From the NCBI RefSeq assembly GCF_012027645.1, contig NZ_SNUU01000001.1, forward strand, positions 434,001-498,000: 64,000 nucleotides of DNA, in the 5' to 3' direction. The position numbers and the translations under genes were made by a program. The notes under the pieces are model-generated. The model was not told the origin of the DNA. It ran no database searches and saw nothing but the letters and a program-made list of their open reading frames with translations. This DNA is from Thermococcus sp. 18S1. Lineage in GTDB: Archaea > Methanobacteriota_B > Thermococci > Thermococcales > Thermococcaceae. Shown here piece by piece: positions 1-9,490 of the stretch; within the stretch, counting starts at the first letter, position 1; each line of letters starts with the position of its first letter.

Positions 1-140
1 GGGACACGAACGGCTGGCTTGCCAAGATAGGCGGCCTTAACAAAGGGCATCCGAACGAGAGGGACGCAGCCGAGGCGAGGAGGTTCGCGGAGAGGCTGAA
101 GGCAAAAGTGTTAAATCCTCCTGCGCCAAAGAGCCGTTAG
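1..140 (+). CDS. C-terminal fragment of an unidentified protein
   Basis: An open frame enters from the left edge (codons begin at position 3) and ends at TAG 138-140, giving 45 residues. The tail is charged and helical, with an NERDAAEARRFAERL stretch, and ends in a proline-rich segment. No family is recognisable from this fragment. It lies 10 nt upstream of the next gene on the same strand, so the two may be cotranscribed. Coding is inferred from the Thermococcus-like codon use and absence of stops. Confidence 0.55.
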   Translation, partial: DTNGWLAKIGGLNKGHPNERDAAEARRFAERLKAKVLNPPAPKSR

Positions 141-150
141 ATGATGCAAC

Positions 151-717
151 ATGATGTGGTACACGCACGTGGTTTTTGGGGTTCTATTCTACCTGATAGC
201 GGTTCTCTTCGGAGCCCCGATGAGCTTTCTGGACATCGGTATGGCCGCCTTCGGCGCCCTGATGCCCGACATAGATCACCCCAAGTCGTACATCTCGACC
301 AAGCTGCCCGGAGGCTCTGTTATGCCTCGGTTCGTGGAGCACAGGGGGCCGACTCACACCATAGAGGCTGGAATACTGATAACCGCCCTCGTAGGAGGCA
401 TGGCGTACTGGATAACCAACAGCTACTGGCCGGCGGTGGCGTTCTTCATCGGCTACATCTCGCACCTCTTCGCAGATACGCTGACGGTTTCGGGCATCAA
501 ATGGAGCCATTTCTCAAACTTTCACCCGAGGGGGAAGATAAAAACAGGAACAAGGGGAGAGGGACTGGTTCTGATACTGGTGACATTCACCACGGTGATG
601 CTGTTCGCCTACATCGTCATGCCGGAGGAAACGAGCAAAAACCTCGGCTGGGTCATGCTGATAGCCCTGATGGCGACCTTTGCGATAATAGGGAAGAAGC
701 TGAAGAGGCTGAAGTGA
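151..717 (+). CDS. YdjM/DUF457-type membrane-bound metal-dependent hydrolase
   Basis: A 188-residue membrane protein with about four to five hydrophobic segments. It carries the family's polar motifs facing a probable metal site: MPDIDHP near residue 39, HRGPTHT near 66, and SHLFADTLT near 100 followed by GIKW. This is the LexA-regulated, membrane-bound predicted metal-dependent hydrolase family (YdjM, DUF457); its substrate is unknown. Two adjacent ATG codons (151 and 154) could start it, and the upstream gene ends 10 nt before. Its stop codon abuts the stop of the convergent phosphomutase gene with no intergenic base. The fold assignment is good and the enzymatic role is only predicted. Confidence 0.8.
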   Translation: MMWYTHVVFGVLFYLIAVLFGAPMSFLDIGMAAFGALMPDIDHPKSYISTKLPGGSVMPRFVEHRGPTHTIEAGILITALVGGMAYWITNSYWPAVAFFIGYISHLFADTLTVSGIKWSHFSNFHPRGKIKTGTRGEGLVLILVTFTTVMLFAYIVMPEETSKNLGWVMLIALMATFAIIGKKLKRLK

Positions 718-2067
718 TCATGCCTTGGCTATTGCCCCCCTCACCAGCCTCTCCGCCTTCGCCATGAGCTCTTTAGCCTTCTCCTCGGTGTGGGCTTCCA
801 GAGTTATGCGCATTATTGGCTCGGTTCCGCTGGGGCGGAAGAGGATCCACCAGTCGGAGCTCTCGATTCTAACGCCGTCTATGTCTATGAGCCTCTCGTA
901 GTCGAAGCTTCTGAGGGCCTCGTGGGCAATTATTTCCATCGCCTTCCCCTTCTTCTCGTTGGGGCAGGGTATCTTCGCCCTCAAGGTTACGTAGCGCGGA
1001 ACTTCCTTTGCCAGCTCGCTCAGCGGGCCGAGTTTGTCTATCATCTCAAGGACGAGAGCTCCAGCGAAGATGCCATCGGGGGTGAGGTTCCACTCGGGCA
1101 TTATCCACGTCCCGCTCGGCTCGCCGCCGAAGACGCCGCCGTGCTTGGCCAGCTCATCCGCCACGGCAACGTCCCCGACGCGCGTCCTTATCACCTCGCC
1201 ACCGAGGGGTTTGACGTAGTCGTCCAGGGCAAAGCCCGCATCAACCGTCGTCACGATTTTGCCCTTTCCGAACTTCCTGAGCATGTAGCCGGCTATAAGT
1301 GAGAGCATGACCTCGTACTCGATGAAGTTGCCCTGATCGTCCACAACGCCAATTCTGTCCGCATCGCCGTCGTGGGCTATGCCGACGTCGGCCTCCATAG
1401 CCTTCACGGTCTTTGCCAGCCCCGAAAGGCTCCTCGCGTTCGGCTCAAGCTCCCTGACGAAGAAACCGCTCGGGTGGGAGTTGAGGCTTATCACGCGGTT
1501 GCCCATCTCTCTCTGGAGGTAGGGGCTCAGAATCGAGCCGGCCCCGTTGCCGGAGTCGAGAACGACGGTGTAGGAACCGTCCAGGTGGACCATCTCAAGG
1601 GCGGCCTCTATGTACTCCTCCCTCGGGTCGGCCTTTCTGAGGCGTCCAATCTCGTTCCAGGGCGCCTTCTTGAAGTTCCCGGACTCCAGAACAGCCTCAA
1701 GCCTGTTTTCCATCTCGGGGGTGTATGCCATTCCGTTGGCCTGCCAGACCTTTATGCCGTTGTACTCGGGCGGGTTGTGGCTTGCGGTGATTGTAACGCC
1801 TGCGTCGGCACCGTAGAGCCTGATGGCGAAGCCAGTGAGGGGCGTGGGCGCGAGGCCGATGTCTATGACGTCTATTCCCGCCGACAGGAGCCCGCTCACA
1901 AGGGCCCTCTTCAGCATCTCGCCGCTCGTCCTCGTGTCCATACCGACGACGACCGTTCCCTCACCGAGGCAAGTCCCCAGGGCCCTGCCGACGCCCAGGG
2001 CAAGTTCAGGAGTTAGCTTTTCGTTGACGACCTCTCGAATCCCGCTGGTTCCAAAGTACCTTCCCAT
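718..2067 (-). CDS. glmM: phosphohexomutase (phosphoglucosamine/phosphomannomutase family)
   Basis: An alpha-D-phosphohexomutase of 449 residues. The phosphoserine loop [11 protein letters not shown] has catalytic Ser96, the Mg loop is DGDADR (233-238), a GGEPSG sugar-binding loop lies near 318, and [10 protein letters not shown] near the C terminus binds phosphate. Such enzymes interconvert hexose 1- and 6-phosphates for glycan and UDP-sugar synthesis. The glucosamine, mannose and glucose specificities cannot be told apart by sequence inspection, so the symbol is tentative. The ATG at 2067 is chosen because AGGTGGTG (2072-2079) precedes it at the usual distance; a GTG nine bases upstream lies inside that site. 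TATA-like elements lie near 2090 and 2110. Confidence 0.85.
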   Translation of the reverse strand: MGRYFGTSGIREVVNEKLTPELALGVGRALGTCLGEGTVVVGMDTRTSGEMLKRALVSGLLSAGIDVIDIGLAPTPLTGFAIRLYGADAGVTITASHNPPEYNGIKVWQANGMAYTPEMENRLEAVLESGNFKKAPWNEIGRLRKADPREEYIEAALEMVHLDGSYTVVLDSGNGAGSILSPYLQREMGNRVISLNSHPSGFFVRELEPNARSLSGLAKTVKAMEADVGIAHDGDADRIGVVDDQGNFIEYEVMLSLIAGYMLRKFGKGKIVTTVDAGFALDDYVKPLGGEVIRTRVGDVAVADELAKHGGVFGGEPSGTWIMPEWNLTPDGIFAGALVLEMIDKLGPLSELAKEVPRYVTLRAKIPCPNEKKGKAMEIIAHEALRSFDYERLIDIDGVRIESSDWWILFRPSGTEPIMRITLEAHTEEKAKELMAKAERLVRGAIAKA

Positions 2068-2132
2068 GGGCACCACCTGGCTAAAGGCGTATATACGATG
2101 GGCGAATATAACCCTTTGGGTGAGTTAAGGGA

Positions 2133-2159
2133 AGAAAAACCCCAGAATCCTCAGGGGTT
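2133..2159 (-). terminator. hairpin plus U-run after the BtpA-family gene
   Basis: On the minus strand AACCCC-N10-GGGGTT (2159-2138) is followed directly by a short run of T (2137-2133), seven bases after the stop codon of the BtpA-family gene. Archaeal termination depends mainly on T-runs, so the hairpin may be secondary. Confidence 0.45.
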
Positions 2160-2165
2160 CACTTT

Positions 2166-2948
2166 TCAGACTCCCCGTCTGAGCCTCTCCGCAAGCTCGA
2201 CCAGCTTCCTCGCCCTCTCGAGCGAGACCTCGTTCTCAACCTTTCCGCCGCGCTTGATCCACGTGCCCACTATGAAGGCATCGGCGTGCTCCCAGAGCTC
2301 CGGGAGGTTGTCATAGGAGGTGCCTGAACCCACCACCACCGGCACCGGAGAGATTTTCTTCGCGAGGGCGAGCTTTTCCACATCGACTGGCTTGCCGGTT
2401 GCCCTGCCGCTGACGACGATTGCATCGGCGAGGCCGCGCTCGACGGTGTCCCTTATGGCATCTTCGAAGTCGAAGAAGTGAACCGCGTGCTTGACGTGCA
2501 CATCCGCGAAGACCTTTATTCTGCTCGGGAGGAGCTTCCGGAGCTTAGCGAGCTCGTGGGCGATGCCCTCTATAAGGCCCTGGTCTGTGTAGGCTATACC
2601 GCTCAGCACGTTCACCCTTATGAAGTCCGCCTTCACCGCGTAGGCTATGGAATAGGCGGCAATTCCGTCGTTGCGGAGAACGTTTATCCCGAGGGGAAGG
2701 TCAACCTCGTCGCGGATTGCCTTGGCGACCGCCGTGAATGCCGCGACGGTCGTCTTGTCCACGTACTTCGGGAACGGAACGTCGCCGAAGTTCTCGACCA
2801 TGATAGCATCGAAACCCGCTTTTTCCAGAGTCTTCGCGTCCCGCAGGGCGGCCTCGATAACCTCGTCAAGGTTCCCGCCGTAGAGGTAGGAACCGGGGAG
2901 GGGTTTCAGGTGAACCATGCCTATGAGGGGCTTCCGTTCGAACTCCAT
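2166..2948 (-). CDS. BtpA/SgcQ-family TIM-barrel protein
   Basis: A 260-residue predicted (beta/alpha)8 barrel that opens with KPLIGMVHLKPLPGS, the signature of the BtpA family. Further family features are VENFGDVPF, LGINVLRND, an ADVHVKHA strand, the SGRATG loop and VGSGTSYDN with a C-terminal GTWIK phosphate-loop region. Cyanobacterial BtpA affects photosystem I stability, but archaeal members have no established reaction and are thought to be sugar-phosphate or nucleoside-type TIM-barrel enzymes. It is full length. The start is ATG 2948, preceded on the minus strand by a GGTGGTGGT ribosome site. It sits upstream of the phosphohexomutase on the same strand but a terminator-like hairpin separates them. 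Confidence 0.85.
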   Translation of the reverse strand: MEFERKPLIGMVHLKPLPGSYLYGGNLDEVIEAALRDAKTLEKAGFDAIMVENFGDVPFPKYVDKTTVAAFTAVAKAIRDEVDLPLGINVLRNDGIAAYSIAYAVKADFIRVNVLSGIAYTDQGLIEGIAHELAKLRKLLPSRIKVFADVHVKHAVHFFDFEDAIRDTVERGLADAIVVSGRATGKPVDVEKLALAKKISPVPVVVGSGTSYDNLPELWEHADAFIVGTWIKRGGKVENEVSLERARKLVELAERLRRGV

Positions 2949-3029
2949 ACCACCACCAATCCAGGGAAGACCTGCGGGTAGTTAAGGGTTTTGGGCAGGA
3001 ATGTTCAACATAATACATTGATGCAAAGC

Positions 3030-3042
3030 CTTATATAACCCG
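3030..3042 (+). promoter_or_regulatory. promoter of the transglutaminase/MoxR/DUF58 operon
   Basis: CCTTATATAACC contains a strong archaeal TATA box centred near 3035. It lies about 28 bases before the ATG at 3063, which implies a transcript that is leaderless or nearly so. Confidence 0.55.
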
Positions 3043-3062
3043 CGGTTGAAGTAAGGAACATC

Positions 3063-6000
3063 ATGGTGAGGCGGAAATACATCGCCTTTCTCACGCTAAC
3101 ACTGCTCTCCCTCCTCCTTGTCTCCGTCGTGCTTGGACCAGCCCTCATCGAGGCTCCCCCAGGAACCAAGAGCATCGAGGAGATACTCTCCCCAAAGCTT
3201 CCGCCCGGAAACGAGACCAACGAAACCGGGCCGCCGGTCGAGGTTCCGGCTTCGCCCCACTTCGTTCTCCTCGTAACGGGCGCGGCCCACACCCACTACC
3301 TCAGGCTCAACGTGTACACCGACTACACCGATGGAAGGTGGACAACGGGAAACGCCACGGTGATTCCGAGCAACGTCATCGCCCCCCCGGAGATAAAAGT
3401 TCCCCACCACACCGAAAGGGACAGGGTAACCGTCGTCTCGTTTCTTCCCCTCAGCGGGAACCTCTTTACCTCCCTCTACACGACCCGTGTTGACGGTGCC
3501 GGGGCAGAGGCTATTCCCGAGTACAACCTCTTCAGAACCCCCCTGAACGTGACGGCCTACTCATTCTCCACGGTGGACTACACCTTTGACATGCCCTACC
3601 TGGTCAACCTCACCGCGGGAAATCAGACGGTGTATCTCTTAGCTCCCAACGACACCAGGCTGGTGACCCTGGCGGAGAGCATAACGATGGGGGCACGCTC
3701 TGACTACTGGAAAGCGCTCAGTATAGTTAGATACCTGGCCAGCAACTACAGGCACGTGGAAAACGTGACTCCCCCCGAAGGGGCTGACAGGCTGACGTGG
3801 TTTCTGTTTGAATCCAATGCAGGGAGTTCCTACGACTTTGCCTCGGCCTTTGTGGTTCTGGCCAGGCTGAACGGCCTTCCCGCGAGGCTCGTCGAGGGGG
3901 TTTACATCGATGCAGTCCCCCAGACCCAGGTTGTGACCGAAAAGAACAGGCACTTCTGGGCGGAGGTTTACTTCAAAGACACCGGCTGGCTGGTCTTCGA
4001 CCCCCTGCACCCCACGGATCAGAACGTGTACCTGCCCTTCGAACTGGAGGCACCAGGGGTTCTGATGCCTCTGGAGCCAGGTTCCTCCGGAACGGTTACG
4101 ATAAAGTTCGAGCGGGTCGCGAGCGGGGCAAACGCGAGCGTTGCCGTGGACGTTCCAGTCATCGGAAGGATAGCGCTCATCAGAGAGTCCGGGATATACA
4201 ACCTGACGGTGGGCCCCTTTGAGGAGCCAGGCTACTATCCCGTCATGGTCAGGGCAGCGGACAGGGAAGGAAACTCGCTGACCAGGATCGTTCCGGTTAC
4301 TGTCCCGGGAAGCGTGAGCGCCCTTCCCGACCCGGCCACGGCGTACCTGCGCAAGAACGATGCGCTTACCGTTGAGCTCACCGTGCCCGGCACCGGGGAG
4401 GTGGGCCTCAAAACGGAATCCCCGCTGGTGGATTCCTGGTTCTCCATCGAAAATCCCCGAAACGAGACCAGGGTGTACGTCAGGCTAATCCCACCCGATG
4501 ACTATCCCAACGGCTGGCACATCGAGAACCTCACCGTCACGCGGGGAGCGGATGAATACAAACTCCACCTTCCGGTTTTCGTAGTGGAGCGAACCGAAAT
4601 AAAAGCGGAGGTACCCGAAGCGGTGACCGCGGGGGATTCTTTCGTTATAAACGGGACCGTGGAAGGTAGCGCCACGGGCGAACGGCCGCGCCGGAGAAGC
4701 GTGGCGGCGTTCATAAACGACGGGGAAAGGGACGTCCTGATAGGCTACGCAAACATATCCAACGGGACCTTCGCGCTCCCCGTTAAAATCCCGGTGTACC
4801 TCTCCCCCGGGACGAAGCAGGTATTCGTATACTACCTCACCCCCCTCGAATATCCCTACCTCCCCACCGGGGCCACGTTCACGGTCGAAGTCAGGGGACT
4901 GGCCAGATTCTCGATGCCCGGGCTGATACTGGCCAGGCCCGGCAACGTCACGGTCATCGGCAGCCTCCTCAGCGGGGCTGGGAGGCCCATAGCCAATGCC
5001 AGCATCGAATACTACCTCGATGGAAGGCCCCTCGGGGAGACCCCCACCCTCACGGACGGCAGGTTCTCCCTGGTTCTCCAGCTCCCCACGATTGAGAGGC
5101 ACGTGCTGACCGTGAGGTATCCAGGAAGTCCAGAGTACTCCCCGTCCGTCATGAACGTCACGGTGGCGGCGGTTGAGCTGAAGGTTCCGGAGAGGATAAC
5201 CGGAGAAATCGGGGAGCCCATCAGAATCGGCGGAAAGGTCGCTGGAATCGAGGATGCGGCCCTGCAGGCCTACGTGTTTCCAGGGAAGACATATCCTGTA
5301 GACGTGACCAACGGAAGCTTTGAGCTGACGATCGAACCCTTCCAGACGGTAGGGGAAAGGTCAGTGGAATTCCGCCACGGTACCAGAACCCTTGGGAGAA
5401 CGACGGTGGTGGTTCTTTCACCGGTGGAAATAGAGCTCCTGACGCCGAGGGCGGAGGGCGAAAAAACCGCTGCGCTGAGGTTCAGGGTCGTTGATTCTGC
5501 CGACAATCCGGTGAGCGGGGTTTACCTCAACGTCAGCGTGGACGGCTTCGCGATGCGGGTAATGACCAACGGCTCTGGAATAGCCACCCTCGAAGTTCCC
5601 GTGCCGGAGGAGGAAACCAACGCAACTGTGGTCGTTGCCTTCGACGGCTCATCCTACTACCTGCCCGCGAGCGGGAGGTTCCACGTAGTGATAGCCAGAA
5701 AACGGGGAATCCCATGGGCGTACATCGCCATAGCTCTGATTATCGGCACACTGATAGCCAGATACCGTCTCGTGAGAAGAGAACCCGAGAAAAAGGAGGC
5801 GGAGAAGGTTCTGAAGATTATATTCAACAACGGCATTCCCGTATTCCGGGAGGGGGAAACGGTGGAGCTGAGCATCGAGTGCGAGGGAAAGGCGGAGCTT
5901 TACGTTGATGGAAAGCTTGTAGGGAGGGGCAGGGACTTTACCCTGGCCCCGAAAGTTGGGGAACACACAATAGAGGCACGCTGCGGGGAGCTCATCGAAC

Positions 6001-6284
6001 GTGCGACCGTGAGGATAGTGCCCAGCTACGACGACGCAGTGGTCGATTACTACGAGAGGTGCTTCCTGCCGTGGGCCAGAGGGACCGGCCTGGACGTCGA
6101 GGGGATGACCCCCCGGGAGATAGCCGCGGCGCTGACGGACATGATGTACCCCTGGGAGCCCCTGGATACACTGACGGAAGTCTTCGAGAGGGCCAAGTAC
6201 AGCACGGTCGATGTGTCCCGGGGGGAGTTCATCAGATTTTACCGCTCGCTCCTCGAGCTGGTTGGAGGTGGCTGCATTGTTTAA
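3063..6284 (+). CDS. membrane transglutaminase-like protein with DUF4129 C terminus, catalytic Cys replaced
   Basis: A 1073-residue protein: N-terminal membrane anchor (about residues 8-27), transglutaminase-like domain (about 215-320), a long extracellular part of Ig-like beta repeats (about 345-870) with many N-glycosylation sequons, a second membrane segment (about 880-900), and a cytoplasmic C terminus. The last 80 residues match DUF4129, the tail found in bacterial TgpA-type transglutaminases. His297 (NRHFWAE) and Asp313 (WLVFDP) are in place, but the nucleophile position of the usual G-x-C-x-D-F-A motif is Ser256 (GSSYDFA), so protease or crosslinking activity is doubtful. It heads an operon with MoxR and DUF58 genes. 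Such partners in bacteria act on envelope proteins; that role here is inference. Confidence 0.85.
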   Translation: MVRRKYIAFLTLTLLSLLLVSVVLGPALIEAPPGTKSIEEILSPKLPPGNETNETGPPVEVPASPHFVLLVTGAAHTHYLRLNVYTDYTDGRWTTGNATVIPSNVIAPPEIKVPHHTERDRVTVVSFLPLSGNLFTSLYTTRVDGAGAEAIPEYNLFRTPLNVTAYSFSTVDYTFDMPYLVNLTAGNQTVYLLAPNDTRLVTLAESITMGARSDYWKALSIVRYLASNYRHVENVTPPEGADRLTWFLFESNAGSSYDFASAFVVLARLNGLPARLVEGVYIDAVPQTQVVTEKNRHFWAEVYFKDTGWLVFDPLHPTDQNVYLPFELEAPGVLMPLEPGSSGTVTIKFERVASGANASVAVDVPVIGRIALIRESGIYNLTVGPFEEPGYYPVMVRAADREGNSLTRIVPVTVPGSVSALPDPATAYLRKNDALTVELTVPGTGEVGLKTESPLVDSWFSIENPRNETRVYVRLIPPDDYPNGWHIENLTVTRGADEYKLHLPVFVVERTEIKAEVPEAVTAGDSFVINGTVEGSATGERPRRRSVAAFINDGERDVLIGYANISNGTFALPVKIPVYLSPGTKQVFVYYLTPLEYPYLPTGATFTVEVRGLARFSMPGLILARPGNVTVIGSLLSGAGRPIANASIEYYLDGRPLGETPTLTDGRFSLVLQLPTIERHVLTVRYPGSPEYSPSVMNVTVAAVELKVPERITGEIGEPIRIGGKVAGIEDAALQAYVFPGKTYPVDVTNGSFELTIEPFQTVGERSVEFRHGTRTLGRTTVVVLSPVEIELLTPRAEGEKTAALRFRVVDSADNPVSGVYLNVSVDGFAMRVMTNGSGIATLEVPVPEEETNATVVVAFDGSSYYLPASGRFHVVIARKRGIPWAYIAIALIIGTLIARYRLVRREPEKKEAEKVLKIIFNNGIPVFREGETVELSIECEGKAELYVDGKLVGRGRDFTLAPKVGEHTIEARCGELIERATVRIVPSYDDAVVDYYERCFLPWARGTGLDVEGMTPREIAAALTDMMYPWEPLDTLTEVFERAKYSTVDVSRGEFIRFYRSLLELVGGGCIV

Positions 6285-7269
6285 GCTCAACTGGGGAAGG
6301 ATAGGCATTTACTTCGGGACGGTTGCCCTCATCTACGCCCTTTCACCCTGGGCGGAGCCCCTCAGCGCTATCAAGGGGCCCGCGGTAATTTTAGCGCTGT
6401 TCCTGACCGCGCGTGAGGTGGCGAAGGGACTGGGAAGGGAGCTCCTCGCCGGGCTTCTCGTGCCGCTCGGCATCTCGGCCGCGGCCCTCCTCATCCCAAT
6501 CCCGGAGTGGCGCATCCCGCTGGCCCTGATTTCATTCGGCGCTGGGGTCGCACTAACCGCGCCCAATCTGGAGGAGCGGGCCAGGGTCGTTAGGGGGATT
6601 GGGGTCTTCCTGGCCCTCTACGGTCTGTCCAGAACGCCCCCGCTGATGGCCTACGGAAGCGTCTTCAGCTACGCCGGGGCCGCATTCCTGCTCGGCTACG
6701 CCGCCTCGGAACTCGTCGAGAGGTACCCCTGGGTGGAGGTCATCGAGAGGAACCTGCTTGGAATAGGTGCCCTCGGTGGCGTTTTGGGCCTTTACGTTTC
6801 CGTCAGAGGGGAACTCAGCGAGAGTCACCCGGAGCTGGTCTTCTACGGGGAGTGGCTGGTGCTCGTCCTGGGCGTCTTTCTGGCCGGGTCGATGGTGTAC
6901 TCCCACGTGGCGGGGCACGACCCGGAGCGCTACCTCCTCGAGCAGTGGCGGGGGCACGAGGCAAAAACGCTGGAGAGGCTGGGCCCCGAGATGATGGAAG
7001 CCAGAAGGGCCGTTGAGGATTTCGTCGTGCGCGGCAGAAGGGGACCTCTGGTGGCGTTCGTGACCTATTACGGTGCGAGGCTCTTCGGGGACAGGGAAGA
7101 GTTCGGAGCGCTCATCTCGAAGGTGGCGGACTACGAGGGGAAAAAGGTCTCCCCCCTCATGCCGCTCTGGATAAGGCGGCGCTATGAGAGGGCCGAGCTC
7201 GAGAGAAGAAAGAAGATTGTGGAGGAAGTTTTTGAAGGATTGAGGGACCTAATGGGGTGGAAACCATGA
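6277..7269 (+). CDS. multi-spanning membrane protein of the MoxR/DUF58 operon
   Basis: A 330-residue protein with about eight hydrophobic helices in the first 230 residues and a soluble, charged C-terminal region of about 100 residues. I do not recognise the family. The TTG at 6277 is chosen as start because GGAGGTG (6264-6270) lies six bases upstream and the resulting protein begins directly before the first membrane helix; it overlaps the preceding stop by eight bases. An upstream ATG at 6211 would add 22 polar residues read from inside the previous gene. Its stop overlaps the MoxR start in an ATGA. The operon position suggests a membrane partner of the transglutaminase-like protein or of the DUF58 protein. 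Confidence 0.75.
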   Translation: MFKLNWGRIGIYFGTVALIYALSPWAEPLSAIKGPAVILALFLTAREVAKGLGRELLAGLLVPLGISAAALLIPIPEWRIPLALISFGAGVALTAPNLEERARVVRGIGVFLALYGLSRTPPLMAYGSVFSYAGAAFLLGYAASELVERYPWVEVIERNLLGIGALGGVLGLYVSVRGELSESHPELVFYGEWLVLVLGVFLAGSMVYSHVAGHDPERYLLEQWRGHEAKTLERLGPEMMEARRAVEDFVVRGRRGPLVAFVTYYGARLFGDREEFGALISKVADYEGKKVSPLMPLWIRRRYERAELERRKKIVEEVFEGLRDLMGWKP

Positions 7270-8234
7270 CCGAGATTGAGGAAGCCTCCAAGAAGCTTGA
7301 GGAGATTGTGGAGAGAATTTCAACTGTCTACATCGGCAACGAGGAAGTCATAAGGAAGACCCTGGCGGCGGCTCTCGTCAACGGGAACGTCCTCTTTGAG
7401 GACTACCCAGGCCTGGGGAAGACACTCCTGGCCAAAGCCTTTGGGAGGGTTCTGGGCCTGAAATACACCCGCGTTCAGTTCACCCCGGACCTGCTCCCCG
7501 CGGACATACTGGGAACGAAGGTATGGCGCCAGAACCTTGGAACGTTCGAGCTCATAAAGGGCCCGATCTTCACCCACGTCCTTCTGGCGGACGAGATAAA
7601 CCGCGCTCCCCCCAAGACCCAGTCGGCACTGCTCGAGGCAATGGAGGAACGCCAGGTGACCATAGAGGGTGAGACCTTCCCCCTGGAGCGGCCGTTCTTC
7701 GTCATCGCAACACAGAACCCGATAGAGTTCGAGGGAACATACCCCCTCCCCGAGGCCCAGCTCGACAGGTTCCTCCTCAGGCTACGCGTGGGCTATCCCA
7801 AGAGCCTGGAAGATGAGATGGCGATCCTCGAAGCCCGTTTGAGCTGGAGAAAGGACGACCCAACCGCCGACATGGAACCGATGATCGACAGGGAGACGTT
7901 CGTAAGAATCCAGGACCTCGTGGAGGAGAGAATTTTCACCAGCAGGGACATCGTGAGGTACATCTCGGAGCTCGTGAGGAATGCCCGGGCGGATTCCCGG
8001 GTGGAGGCCGGCCCGAGCCCCAGGGGCGGAATCGCATTGATGAAGGTGGCAAAGGCAAACGCCCTTCTGGAGGGCAGGGACTACGTTCTCCCGGACGACG
8101 TCAAGGCCTTCGCCATCGATGCCCTGGCCCACAGGGTCGTCATCAGGGCAGAGTACTCCTTCGAGGGCATCAGGGGCGAGGATGTTATAATGGAAGCCCT
8201 GGAAAAGACCCCCGTTCCCAAGGGGGCGGAATAA
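7266..8234 (+). CDS. moxR: MoxR-family AAA+ ATPase
   Basis: A cytoplasmic AAA+ ATPase of 322 residues. The Walker A motif is EDYPGLGKT (45-53) and Walker B is LLADE (106-110), followed by INRAPPKTQSALLEAMEE, the MoxR signature. Sensor and lid segments (ATQNPIEFEGTYPLPEAQLDRF, and a C-terminal AAA lid with RADSRVEAGPSPRGG) are intact. MoxR proteins work as chaperone-like factors that load metals or mature complexes, often with von Willebrand A/DUF58 partners. The ATG at 7266 forms an ATGA overlap with the upstream gene and follows GGGGTGG; a GTG nine bases earlier is less likely. The DUF58 gene starts two bases after its stop, as in the typical MoxR-DUF58 gene pair. Confidence 0.93.
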   Translation: MTEIEEASKKLEEIVERISTVYIGNEEVIRKTLAAALVNGNVLFEDYPGLGKTLLAKAFGRVLGLKYTRVQFTPDLLPADILGTKVWRQNLGTFELIKGPIFTHVLLADEINRAPPKTQSALLEAMEERQVTIEGETFPLERPFFVIATQNPIEFEGTYPLPEAQLDRFLLRLRVGYPKSLEDEMAILEARLSWRKDDPTADMEPMIDRETFVRIQDLVEERIFTSRDIVRYISELVRNARADSRVEAGPSPRGGIALMKVAKANALLEGRDYVLPDDVKAFAIDALAHRVVIRAEYSFEGIRGEDVIMEALEKTPVPKGAE

Positions 8235-8236
8235 AG

Positions 8237-9490
8237 ATGAGGAAGAACCTGACGGGCTACCTCCTGTGGGCACTCCTCCTGGGGACGCTTTTTCTCTCCC
8301 CAGGGATGATAGGCCTGGCCACGGTGCCCCTATCAATCCTGGCCCTGGGAACGCTGATCGAACCACCGAAGGGTATAACAGTGGTGAGGAGGATATCCCG
8401 GAGGGAGGTGCGGCTTGGCGAGGAGGTCGAGGTCAGGGTTCGCGTCACGGTCGAACGCGGCATGGGTATAGTTGTCGTCAGGGACCCCCTGCCCGGGAGC
8501 GTGGCGCTGACCGGGGGCAGCAGCGTCGGGGTGTTCTTCAAGGGGCCCAAGCCACTGCGGGTTGAATACACATACAGGATAAAGCCCGTCCTCAGGGGCG
8601 TTTACACCCTGCCCAGGAGCGAGGTGACCACAAGGAGTCCCCTCGGGACCCGCTATCTCTGGGGCCTCTACGGGGAGGAGCTGAGGATAAGGGCCGTTCC
8701 CAGGGTGCTGAGAGAGGTATCGGTGATTGAAACCCGGAGGAAGGCCAGGATAAGCGTTCCGGAGACGAGCTACTCCATAAGAGGGCCCATCTCAACGGAC
8801 TTCAAGGAGATAAGGAACTACCAGACGGGGGATCCGATGAAGCTCATAAACTGGAAGGCGACGGCGAGGATGGGGGAGGTGCTCGTCAACGAGTTCGAGA
8901 GGGAAGGAAAGAAGACCGTGCTCTTCATTGTGGACGCCCGGGAGGCAATGAAGATAGGAAAGGAGAGCGAGAGCCCCTACGAACACGCCATGAACCTCGT
9001 GGCCTCCATGGCCCACCGCTTCCTGAGAAAGGATTACCACGTGGGGCTCTATCTGCTGGGAGCGGGAAAGTTCATTCCACCTGCCACGGGGCCCAGACAG
9101 CTCCACGAAATCGTTAGAACCATGATGAGCTTTGAGAGGGTCCAAACCGGAGAGGAAAGGCTCGACGATGCTGTGGAGAGGCTGAGAAGGATACTCATCC
9201 AGTACACCCCACTTGTGGTCTACGTCTCCAACATCCTGGAGGGAACGTGGGCCGAGACGAGGATGGGACTGCTCACCGTGAGGGCCATGGGGCGGGGCAG
9301 GACGAGGCCTATGGTGATAGATATCTCGGTCTATCCGACCCTCGACCCGGGGACAGGGACGCTGATGGAGATGGAGAAGAGGGCGATAATGGAGGACCTG
9401 GAGAAAACCGGAGCCCACGTCGTCCGCTGGCTGCCCGGCGAGGAGGAAACCGGCAGGATAGTAACCAGGCTTCTGGGGGAGATAAGATGA
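8237..9490 (+). CDS. DUF58 protein, MoxR partner
   Basis: A 417-residue protein with two N-terminal membrane helices (about 7-45), a beta-rich region, and the DUF58 core IRNYQTGDPMKLINWKATARMGEVLVNEFERE, in which the conserved GD..K.I.W.A.AR pattern is visible. A von Willebrand A-like segment (KTVLFIVDAREAM) follows. DUF58 proteins are the regular partners of MoxR ATPases and are presumed to present a metal-dependent adhesion-type surface to the ATPase. The ATG at 8237 starts two bases after the MoxR stop. Its end overlaps the next start in ATGA, so the three genes are almost surely translated from one message. Confidence 0.9.
   Translation: MRKNLTGYLLWALLLGTLFLSPGMIGLATVPLSILALGTLIEPPKGITVVRRISRREVRLGEEVEVRVRVTVERGMGIVVVRDPLPGSVALTGGSSVGVFFKGPKPLRVEYTYRIKPVLRGVYTLPRSEVTTRSPLGTRYLWGLYGEELRIRAVPRVLREVSVIETRRKARISVPETSYSIRGPISTDFKEIRNYQTGDPMKLINWKATARMGEVLVNEFEREGKKTVLFIVDAREAMKIGKESESPYEHAMNLVASMAHRFLRKDYHVGLYLLGAGKFIPPATGPRQLHEIVRTMMSFERVQTGEERLDDAVERLRRILIQYTPLVVYVSNILEGTWAETRMGLLTVRAMGRGRTRPMVIDISVYPTLDPGTGTLMEMEKRAIMEDLEKTGAHVVRWLPGEEETGRIVTRLLGEIR

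Noticed and set aside
790-1302. Long open frames on the strand opposite to genes, for instance within the phosphohexomutase gene and in many other places
   Set aside because: High GC content leaves few stops on the opposite strand. The predicted proteins are low in hydrophobic core and rich in Arg/Pro/Gly, and none has a ribosome site, so they are shadows.
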